Assembly (NCBI GenBank): GCA_023432885.1
Contig: JAEZEU010000260.1
Span: 1-15,589 of the forward strand
DNA: 15,589 bases
Direction: 5' to 3'
DNA from: Pseudomonadota bacterium
GTDB lineage: Bacteria > Pseudomonadota > Alphaproteobacteria > Rhizobiales > Xanthobacteraceae
Positions 7,280 through 12,716 of the stretch are shown one piece after another. Each line of letters opens with the position of its first letter. Position 1 is the first letter of the stretch. Below the pieces are notes generated by a model. That model had not been told where the DNA came from and searched no databases. It worked only from the letters and a program-made list of their open reading frames with translations. Both the position numbers and the translations under genes were made by a program.

Positions 7280-8389
7280 ATGACCAGTTTCACGCCGCAT
7301 CAGGATTCCGCACTCAAGGCTGTTGCCGATTGGCTGAAGGCCAAGCCGGGCAGGAACGGCACCCCGCAGGTGTTCCGCCTGTTCGGCTATGCCGGAACCG
7401 GCAAGACGACGCTGGCGCGGCACGTCGCCGAAGGCGTCGATGGCGGGGTGAAATTCGCCGCCTTCACCGGCAAGGCGGCCCTCGTCATGCGCAACAAGGG
7501 CTGCGACAACGCCTCCACCATCCATTCGCTGATCTACCGCGCCCGCGAATCCGGTGTGGAACAGCCGAGCTTCGAGCTGTGGGACGATGCGCCGGCCTCG
7601 AAGGCCAAGCTGATCGTGATCGACGAATGCTCGATGGTGGACGCCGAGCTCGGCCGCGACCTGCTGTCGTTCGACTGTCCCCTGCTCGTGCTCGGAGATC
7701 CCGCGCAATTGCCGCCGATCGCCGGCGGAGGCTTCTTCACCGACGCCGAGCCGGACGCGATGCTGACGGAGGTGCACCGCCAGGCGCAGGACGATCCGAT
7801 CGTGCGGATGTCGATGGATATCCGAGAGGGGCGCGAACTCGAGATCGGCCGCTACGGCGAGAGCGACGTCGTGTCGCGCAAGGAGCTCGATCCCGAACGG
7901 GTGATGCAGACCGACCAGGTGCTGGTCGGGCGCAACAACACCCGCCGCGCCTACAATATGCGCATCCGCCAGAAGCAGAACATCGAGGAACCGTTGCCGG
8001 TCGCCGGCGACAAGCTGGTTTGCCTGCGCAACAACCGCAAGAAGGGACTGTTCAACGGCGGGCTGTGGCGGGTGAAATCGCGCGCGCAATCGAAATCACG
8101 GATCGTCACGATGCGCGTTTCGCCCGACGAGGATTTTGGCCACAAGGTGACGAAAGTGTCGGTACGCGGCGAATGTTTCGAGGGCGGCATCGAGGGCATC
8201 CCGTGGGAGCAGCGCAAGCCCTATGACGAGTTCGACTACGGTTATGTGCTCACGGTGCACAAGTCGCAGGGCTCGCAATGGGACGACGTCGTGCTGTTCG
8301 ACGAGAGCTTTGCATTTCAGGACAGCAGGGCGAGGTGGCTGTACACCGGCATTACGCGGGCGGCGAAGCGCCTCTCCATTGTCGTCTAG
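7280..8389 (+). CDS. RecD/Dda-like superfamily 1 DNA helicase
   Basis: A 369-residue ATP-dependent DNA helicase, probably moving 5'-to-3' like the RecD/Dda group (SF1B), acting in DNA repair or replication restart. Motifs in order are Walker A GYAGTGKT (36-43), AFTGKAA (61-67), Walker B VIDECSM (113-119), GDPAQLPP (139-146), EVHRQ (164-168), VLTVHKSQGSQWDDV (323-337) and YTGITRA (355-361). The protein is short compared with RecD (about 600 residues), because it lacks the long N-terminal part, and resembles phage Dda and small bacterial RecD-like helicases. The ATG at 7280 is the first start that leaves a helicase-like N-terminus; no clear Shine-Dalgarno sequence precedes it, so the exact start is less sure. 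It stands alone after the nap terminator. Confidence 0.9.
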   Translation: MTSFTPHQDSALKAVADWLKAKPGRNGTPQVFRLFGYAGTGKTTLARHVAEGVDGGVKFAAFTGKAALVMRNKGCDNASTIHSLIYRARESGVEQPSFELWDDAPASKAKLIVIDECSMVDAELGRDLLSFDCPLLVLGDPAQLPPIAGGGFFTDAEPDAMLTEVHRQAQDDPIVRMSMDIREGRELEIGRYGESDVVSRKELDPERVMQTDQVLVGRNNTRRAYNMRIRQKQNIEEPLPVAGDKLVCLRNNRKKGLFNGGLWRVKSRAQSKSRIVTMRVSPDEDFGHKVTKVSVRGECFEGGIEGIPWEQRKPYDEFDYGYVLTVHKSQGSQWDDVVLFDESFAFQDSRARWLYTGITRAAKRLSIVV

Positions 8390-8753
8390 CGCTGCGTTCT
8401 CAATCCTTATCCTGCGGAGCGGCCGTGAGGCCTCGTCTCGGAGGGTGGGCTGCGGACGATGTTGGAGCCTCATGGTTCGAGAAACCGCTCCGCGGCTCCT
8501 CACCATGAAGGGCGGGCTATTCCCTCGGCGACGAGCTAGAAGTCCTCCCATAGCTGACGGCAGCTTCAAGGCAGCTTTCCTCCCCCTAACATCTTGGAAT
8601 TTCACCGATTTTGTTCACGAACTCGTGTGGCGCGAGCGCGTAACAAGCAGGCCGACGTCGCGTATCTTGGGTGCGCCGGGAGAGCGCCGGCCGATTGCAC
8701 CGCGCGGGTCCCGCTCTAAACTGCTTCCAACCCGCCCGCCTTACGAGGAAACC
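8390..8753. other. 364-bp gene-free stretch before msrA
   Basis: Between the helicase stop and the msrA start I see no convincing gene. The left third is a palindromic repeat (8401-8510). The rest has two close copies of GGCAGCTT near 8560-8580 and no recognisable promoter hexamers. The msrA promoter is presumably in 8580-8740. Confidence 0.6.
8401..8510. repeat. Palindromic intergenic repeat (REP-like, Bradyrhizobiaceae type)
   Basis: The right half folds as a bulged hairpin: TCATGGT (8470-8476) pairs with ACCATGA (8502-8508), then GAG with CTC, then CCGC (8485-8488) with GCGG (8492-8495). The left half (TATCCTGCGGAGCGG ... GTCTCGGAGGGTGGG) resembles the other arm of a two-arm repeat that I recall as abundant in Bradyrhizobium and Rhodopseudomonas intergenic regions. 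The hairpin is seen directly; the family assignment is from memory. Confidence 0.6.
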
Positions 8754-9473
8754 ATGTCCCGCAGCAAGTTCAGCCGCCTTTCGCTCGGCGCCGCCGCCAT
8801 CGGCGCGCTGGCCCTTGCCGTCCTTGCGATCGCGCCCTCGCGCGCGGCCGAAGAGGCCGTGATCATTCCCGCGCCGGCCATCGACGCGACGGATGCCGAC
8901 GGCATCCTGACCGCCGTGCTCGCTGGCGGCTGCTTCTGGGGCGTGCAGGGGGTGTTCCAGCACACCGCCGGCGTGATCAACGCCGTGTCCGGCTATTCCG
9001 GCGGCAACAAGGACACTGCCGACTACAATCTGGTGTCGACCGGCAGGACCGGCCACGCCGAAGCGGTCGAGATCAAATACGACCCAAAAAAGATTTCCTA
9101 CGGCAAGATCCTGCAAATCTACTTCTCGGTGGTGCACGATCCGACCCAGCTCAATCGCCAGGGACCAGACGTCGGCACGCAATATCGATCGGCGATCTTT
9201 TACGCCAATGACGAGCAGAAGAAGGTCGCGGATGCCTATATCTCCCAACTCAATGCGGCGAAGGTGTACAGGAAGCCGATCGTGACCAGGGTCGACAAGC
9301 TCAACGGCTTTTATCCGGCCGAAGACTATCATCAGGATTATCTGACGCTGCACCCTAACCAACCTTATATTGTCTTCAACGACATCCCGAAGGTCGAGAA
9401 TCTGAAGAAGATCTTTGCGGACAATTTCATTGCGAAGCCGACGCTGGTGAACAAGGCCAAGGCCACCAACTGA
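8754..9473 (+). CDS. msrA: Peptide methionine sulfoxide reductase MsrA, exported
   Basis: A 239-residue enzyme that reduces the S-epimer of methionine sulfoxide in proteins. The catalytic motif GGCFWG places the nucleophile at C60, and GYSGG (80-84), GHAEAVEI (100-107) and the segment VVHDPTQLNRQGPDVGTQYRS (split at HDPT) are classic MsrA. GFYPAEDYHQDYL (186-197) is also typical. The N-terminus is a signal peptide (MSRSKFSRLSLGAAAIGALA, cleavage near SRA-A at 30-32), so the enzyme should act in the periplasm. C60 is the only cysteine in the whole protein, so there is no internal resolving cysteine. GAGGAA precedes the ATG. msrB follows after 81 bp, but it has no signal peptide. Confidence 0.96.
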   Translation: MSRSKFSRLSLGAAAIGALALAVLAIAPSRAAEEAVIIPAPAIDATDADGILTAVLAGGCFWGVQGVFQHTAGVINAVSGYSGGNKDTADYNLVSTGRTGHAEAVEIKYDPKKISYGKILQIYFSVVHDPTQLNRQGPDVGTQYRSAIFYANDEQKKVADAYISQLNAAKVYRKPIVTRVDKLNGFYPAEDYHQDYLTLHPNQPYIVFNDIPKVENLKKIFADNFIAKPTLVNKAKATN

Positions 9474-9494
9474 GGGGTTCTTGTTTGGTCGGGT

Positions 9495-9533
9495 TTTCGT
9501 CATGCGAACCGGTGCCCACTTTGCTTGAAAACA
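9495..9533. repeat. Short dispersed repeat between msrA and msrB
   Basis: The stretch running TTTTCGTCATGCGAACCGG then TGCCCACTTTGCTTGAAAAC resembles a short intergenic repeat I recall as common in Bradyrhizobiaceae (GAACCGGTGTCCACTTCGCTCG-like). It separates msrA from msrB. No hairpin of note. Assignment from memory, not searched. Confidence 0.45.
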
Positions 9534-9554
9534 CTTCGTAGAAAAGGAGGACGA

Positions 9555-9965
9555 ATGTCCGATACCAAGACGACCGGCAAGCTCGTCAAGAGCGAGGCCG
9601 AGTGGCGCAAGGAGTTGACGCCGATGCAGTACGCGGTGCTGCGCGAGAAGGCCACCGAGCGGCCTTTCAGCGGCGAATACGAGCATGAGCACCGCAAGGG
9701 CACCTATGTCTGCGCCGGCTGCGGCCAGATCCTGTTCGAATCCGACGCCAAGTTCGATTCCGGGTGCGGCTGGCCGAGTTTTTCCAGGCCAGCCGCCGAG
9801 AGCCATGTCGACGAGGAGCAGGATCACAGCCACGGCATGATCCGCACCGAGGTGCTGTGCTCGAAATGCGACGGCCATCTTGGCCATGTCTTCAACGACG
9901 GCCCTGGGCCGACCGGCCTGCGCTATTGCATCAACTCGGCGGCGCTGAAGCTGCAGGCGAAATAG
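9555..9965 (+). CDS. msrB: Peptide methionine sulfoxide reductase MsrB (zinc-type)
   Basis: A 136-residue enzyme that reduces the R-epimer of protein methionine sulfoxide. Zinc is bound by two CXXC pairs, C53/C56 (CAGC) and C102/C105 (CSKC). The catalytic cysteine is C125 in RYCINSAAL. C71 in SGCGWPSF is at the place of the usual recycling cysteine. The segments GTYVCAGCG and GHLGHVFNDGP are typical. The ATG at 9555 has an excellent AAAAGGAGG upstream; the sequence upstream offers no signal peptide, so this MsrB is cytoplasmic. It forms a likely operon with msrA, although an 81-bp gap with a repeat lies between, and its strong ribosome site could support separate expression. Confidence 0.97.
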   Translation: MSDTKTTGKLVKSEAEWRKELTPMQYAVLREKATERPFSGEYEHEHRKGTYVCAGCGQILFESDAKFDSGCGWPSFSRPAAESHVDEEQDHSHGMIRTEVLCSKCDGHLGHVFNDGPGPTGLRYCINSAALKLQAK

Positions 9966-9973
9966 GTACCACC

Positions 9974-10004
9974 CGTCACGCCTGGGCTTGTCCCGGCCAG
10001 GACG
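9974..10004. repeat. Short palindromic repeat downstream of msrB
   Basis: CGTCACGCCTGGGCTTGTCC then CGGCCAGGACG matches, with changes, a short palindrome I recall as frequent in Bradyrhizobiaceae (CGTCATGCCCGGGCTTGTCC-like). CCTGG (9981-9985) pairs with CCAGG (9997-10001), flanked by CGT/ACG. It could also slow transcription after msrB. Confidence 0.5.
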
Positions 10005-10044
10005 GCGGATAGAGTCATCTTATTCCTGTCGAACGCATTTCACA

Positions 10045-10083
10045 CCCCGCGCGACCAAGGACCGGTGGCGCGGGGTTTTGCTT
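10045..10083 (+). terminator. Rho-independent terminator-like hairpin
   Basis: CCCCGCGC (10045-10052) pairs perfectly with GCGCGGGG (10068-10075) around a 15-base loop, followed by TTTTGCTTT. This is 80 bp after the msrB stop and 45 bp before the next start, so it separates msrB from the next gene. Confidence 0.7.
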
Positions 10084-10127
10084 TGCCTTTTCGGGCTCGC
10101 CTCGCGCCAGGAAGAGGAAGCTTTCAG

Positions 10128-10496
10128 ATGCAGATATCGAAACGCGCCGGCCTGGGCTTTGCCCTCGCCTGCCTGATGGGGAGCATGATGATCGAGCCCG
10201 TAGCCGCCGCCGACAAGGTGTCGCTGTTCAAGGTGATCACCGCCAAGGATGAGGTCGTGATCGGGCTGACAGATGACGAACTGGCGCAAATGGACGGCAA
10301 TGCCGGCGGCGTTGCGAAGGCCCTGGTCGCGAAGGGCTCGCTTAGCGTCTGGAAATATGCGGTGCGCAAGGCTGCGACCGGCGATCTCGAACAGGCCCCG
10401 CTGCACAAGATCGGACTGATCTCGACGGAGTCGCTCCGCATTGAGCCGTATGCGACGCCGCTGAAGGTGGTTCCAATGGATGACGCGAAGAAATAG
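10128..10496 (+). CDS. Small exported protein of unknown function
   Basis: A 122-residue protein that I do not recognise. Residues 1-28 are a Sec signal peptide (MQISKRAGLGFALACLMGS, cleavage near VAA-AD), so it should reach the periplasm. The mature part is about 94 residues, with no cysteine, no heme motif and no further membrane segment. It has a helix-prone DDELAQMDGNAGGVAKAL region, a strand-like LSVWKYAVRKA, and a final ESLRIEPYATPLKVVPMDD. GAAGAGGAAG lies just before the ATG. It follows a terminator-like hairpin after msrB, so it is probably transcribed on its own. The clean signal peptide, ribosome site and codon usage support a real gene. Confidence 0.8.
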   Translation: MQISKRAGLGFALACLMGSMMIEPVAAADKVSLFKVITAKDEVVIGLTDDELAQMDGNAGGVAKALVAKGSLSVWKYAVRKAATGDLEQAPLHKIGLISTESLRIEPYATPLKVVPMDDAKK

Positions 10497-10510
10497 CCCG
10501 TGCGGCTCCC

Positions 10511-10550
10511 CATTGTTGCAGGCAAAGCGGTCCTCGCCTCGCTTGCAATG
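10511..10550. repeat. Imperfect inverted repeat after the exported-protein gene
   Basis: CATTG (10511-10515) pairs with CAATG (10546-10550) and AAGCG (10525-10529) with CGCTT (10540-10544), with unpaired bases between. It may be a degenerate dispersed repeat or a weak terminator for the preceding gene; there is no T tract. Confidence 0.3.
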
Positions 10551-10668
10551 AGGCCTGGCCAGCCGCGCGCCGAATGACGAACTTGTTTCAGTAAGGGAAT
10601 GTGGTTTTCTTGTTGCGCGGGGGGCGGCGTCGATGGGCGCGCCACCCGCGGATCCGCGGGAGAACGCC

Positions 10669-10830
10669 ATGGTATCGACGATCCTGATCGTCATTCTCGT
10701 TGTCGCCCTGATGGTGGGCCTTAGCGGCAGGTTCGGAGGATACGGCTATGGCTACGGCCATTCCGGCATGGGTCTGATCGGCGTCATTCTGGTCGTGCTG
10801 ATCGTCCTGAAGCTTCTGCACAAGATCTGA
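10669..10830 (+). CDS. DUF3309-like small membrane protein
   Basis: A 53-residue hydrophobic peptide. The start at 10669 (MVSTILIVILVV) is chosen over 10633 because GGGAGAA is just upstream and the product then begins directly with a membrane helix. Two hydrophobic segments (about residues 4-18 and 35-50) flank a Gly/Tyr loop, RFGGYGYGYGHSGMG. This layout and length resemble DUF3309 proteins (about 50 residues, STILLIILI...GWGYGPSGGLG...LLLGRI pattern), which have no known function; the assignment is from memory of that pattern. The C-terminus ends in a basic LHKI. It stands alone, 172 bp after the preceding gene. Confidence in it being a gene is good; function is unknown. Confidence 0.7.
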   Translation: MVSTILIVILVVALMVGLSGRFGGYGYGYGHSGMGLIGVILVVLIVLKLLHKI

Positions 10831-10837
10831 TGACCAT

Positions 10838-10852
10838 AAATATCTGATATTT
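10838..10852. promoter_or_regulatory. Perfect inverted repeat (7-bp arms, one-base centre)
   Basis: AAATATCTGATATTT lies in an AT-rich patch eight bases after the DUF3309-like gene stop. It is unusual in this GC-rich window and could be an operator for the gene at 11050 or an AT-rich protein-binding site. No regulator recognised. Confidence 0.35.
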
Positions 10853-10901
10853 CATAAATAATTCTGGTTCCATGCGAGCCATGCGCGGATTCATCATCTC
10901 G

Positions 10902-10920
10902 CCTATTGCAGTGCAATAGG
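10902..10920. promoter_or_regulatory. Perfect inverted repeat (9-bp arms), probable operator
   Basis: CCTATTGCAGTGCAATAGG has two perfect 9-bp arms around a single G. Its core TGC-N3-GCA resembles the site described for PhaR/AniA-type regulators of polyhydroxybutyrate genes; this link is inference. A TATATT -10-like element lies at 10945-10950, which would put the palindrome near -46. Confidence 0.55.
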
Positions 10921-11049
10921 GGTCGCATTTCTGTCAGAGAAGCCTATATTAGAGGGCGAAATGACGGGTACGGCGCCGCCGGTTGCGGGTTACTGCCCCC
11001 CGAAATCCCCAAGCTAGATAGCGACAAGAAGATCAAGAGGTCCCCGACC

Positions 11050-11340
11050 ATGCGTCCTTTGCGTCCGTTCAACTTCAACACTTCCGCCGAACTGTTTCCC
11101 GCTGCCATTCGCAAGAAGAAGCGGGCCGGCTTTGCGTATCGCCGTTTCGGCACCGCAGCGGAAGCTGTTCGTTTCGCGATGGAGGAGTTGCCGGCGGATT
11201 CGCTCAATGGTGCCTATCTCCAGGTCGAGGAAGCTCGTTTCGATCAGAACGGCATCCGCTCCCTTTATGAGAGCGAAGCCTTCCCGCTGGAACGCCGGCC
11301 GCGCAAGGCCGAACCGGCCTCCGAGAAGGACGCTGCCTGA
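11050..11340 (+). CDS. Conserved-type small protein of unknown function
   Basis: A 96-residue soluble protein with no signal peptide or membrane segment. I do not recognise a named domain. The N-terminus is RPLRPFNFNTSAELFP followed by a basic IRKKKRAGFAYRRF. Then come a helix-like GTAAEAVRFAMEELPA, an acidic LQVEEARFDQNGIRSLYES, and a charged tail rich in Lys, Glu and Ala. The AEAVRFAMEELP and YLQVEEARFD segments look like a compact alpha/beta domain, and similar small proteins exist, as I recall, in Bradyrhizobium. AAGAGG lies about eight bases before the ATG. The upstream region holds two perfect inverted repeats, so its expression is probably controlled. It ends four bases from the stop of the convergent DUF4112 gene. 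Confidence 0.75.
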   Translation: MRPLRPFNFNTSAELFPAAIRKKKRAGFAYRRFGTAAEAVRFAMEELPADSLNGAYLQVEEARFDQNGIRSLYESEAFPLERRPRKAEPASEKDAA

Positions 11341-11344
11341 TCAT

Positions 11345-11884
11345 CTAGATTCGCGGCTGCTTCTCCAGCCACCGGCGGAGCAGCCGCACATTTCTCACGT
11401 TGGCGCGGAACATGACGTCAAAGGCGTCGCCCGCCAGCGGCACCAGCCCCACCACACCATCGACAGCCACGTTGCCCAGCATCCGCGCCGTGATGTACCA
11501 GGGCGCGCCGAGCGCGCGCGCTTCGCGCACCAGCCATAGCGAAATCGCGGTCGTGATGATGTCGCCGACGATGGGGATCAGCCCGATCAGCCCATCGATG
11601 CCGTAGCGGATCTTGGTGCCGGGCAGGATGAAGGCGACGTCCAGCAGCTTTGCCAGCGCCTCCAGCCGCGCCAGTCGCTCTTCGCGGGTAAGCGGCGCGA
11701 AGGTCGCCGGGCCGAACTCGAAGTGAAATCCATCTGACCGCGGACGCAATGTTTCGGCCGGGATCTCGCGTCCTTCCTGGTCGATGACGGGCCCGCGCGC
11801 CTCCGCGCGCGAAAAGCTCGCGTGCGAGGTTCGTCCCGAGCGGGCTTTCCGGGGCGCAATGATGTCGTCATCCTGCATGAGCAT
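11345..11884 (-). CDS. DUF4112 domain-containing protein
   Basis: A 179-residue protein whose C-terminal two thirds match the DUF4112 pattern: LEALAKLLDVAFILPGTKIR (residues 74-93), GIDGLIGLIPIVGDIITTAIS (split at the GLIP motif, 95-115), then RMLGNVAVDGVVGLVPLAGD (134-153) and FDVMFRANVRNVRLLRRWL. The repeated GLIPIVGD and GLVPLAGD motifs (101-108 and 146-153) suggest two related hydrophobic hairpins that probably sit in or on the membrane. The first 65 residues are polar and variable. Function of the family is unknown. Starts are possible at 11887 (GTG), 11884 or 11878 (ATG); none has a strong ribosome site, so the exact start is uncertain. The gene converges on the one at 11050-11340. Confidence 0.85.
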   Translation of the reverse strand: MLMQDDDIIAPRKARSGRTSHASFSRAEARGPVIDQEGREIPAETLRPRSDGFHFEFGPATFAPLTREERLARLEALAKLLDVAFILPGTKIRYGIDGLIGLIPIVGDIITTAISLWLVREARALGAPWYITARMLGNVAVDGVVGLVPLAGDAFDVMFRANVRNVRLLRRWLEKQPRI

Positions 11885-12716
11885 CACATGGTAACGCCAT
11901 GGCCAGACACAAGTTGCGTCATGCTGCCGCGCATTGAATCAGGACCATTGTGCGGCACTCCGCCAATGCGAGAAGTGAAGGCGACGAATGCAATCTAGCT
12001 ATGCCCGTGAGGATAGGTGAATTGCTTTGCTTTCTCCTTCGCTCACCAGCCACGGCGGACACTCGTTCGCAAAAATGAAGGCGTGCGCTCTCGTTCTCAC
12101 AGCGCGATTTCGCTTGAGCTGTGCAATCTCGTTGTCCCTCTTTTATGAAGAGGGCGCAGGGAAAGCCGGGCGCCGACTGCGCCCGCAGTCCCGTGTGCGA
12201 AAGTCCGGCAGCAAAAGAGCACACGGGTTGAACCACAGGTACAGCCGAGACATCCCGGCTTTCCCCGCGCAATGGTTTACGGCTTATACGAGCTCTCCCC
12301 GGTGAGCGGCGGTTTTTGTCACCGTTGCCCCGCCAGCACAGGCCGGCCGGGATAGACGCCACGGTCGCGGCGCCAGGACCACACGACTTCGCCGTCCGCT
12401 GCGAACGTTTCGCCCGGCGAGCAAAACCCGCCTGACGCCCGCAGCGTCCATCGCATCCCATGCCCAACGCATCGTGACGATCGCGAAACGTCCCTCATGC
12501 GGGCTCGGGACAGCACGGGTTAGAGCATCGATTTTAACTTCTGTATAGCAGAATATTTTTGATCGAAGGGCTTGACGCGATTCCGTGAAACAGAAGCTGA
12601 TTTGCCCGTCGTGCCGGATTTGCCACAACAGCCGGCCATATGTGGGACTGCCTTCACCCGGCAACTGAGCTAAAGTGATGCAGCTGGCTGCTCGTCGTCC
12701 CACCTCAGGAGCCCGC
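11885..12716. other. 830-bp gene-free stretch between DUF4112 gene and phosphate transporter gene
   Basis: No credible protein gene was found. Most of it (about 12040-12660) is a dispersed-type repeat with nested palindromes. The left part (11888-12040) must hold the DUF4112 promoter; I see no clear hexamers. A weak stem TTCTG/CAGAA (12539-12553) followed by TATTTTT lies near the right end and could act as a terminator. The transporter promoter is not identifiable. Confidence 0.6.
12040..12660. repeat. Dispersed repeat with nested palindromes (Bradyrhizobium-type)
   Basis: The text of this region resembles a large family of intergenic repeats that I recall from Bradyrhizobium genomes, often mis-annotated as short proteins. 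Seen directly: CCCTCTT/AAGAGGG hairpin (12136-12142 with 12148-12154); GCGCAGGGAAAGCCGGG (12154-12170) pairing at 16 of 17 positions with 12254-12270; inside that, CGGGCGC/GCGCCCG (12167-12173 with 12179-12185, partly competing with the outer stem) and CCCGTGTGC/GCACACGGG (12190-12198 with 12219-12227). The boundaries are approximate. The right part (12340-12660) is assigned to the same repeat from memory of its usual extension. Confidence 0.65.

Noticed and set aside
8586..9887. Minus-strand open frame (433 codons) covering msrA and msrB
   Set aside because: Antisense shadow of two certain genes. It runs through both genes and the gap without any motif.
12027..12305. Possible 92-residue plus-strand protein
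   Set aside because: It lies inside a dispersed repeat. Similar short frames in such repeats are a known source of false proteins, and palindromes explain the sequence better.
11919..12467. Possible 182-residue minus-strand protein
   Set aside because: It covers the same repeat on the opposite strand, with Arg/Ser/Ala-rich composition and no ribosome site or domain.
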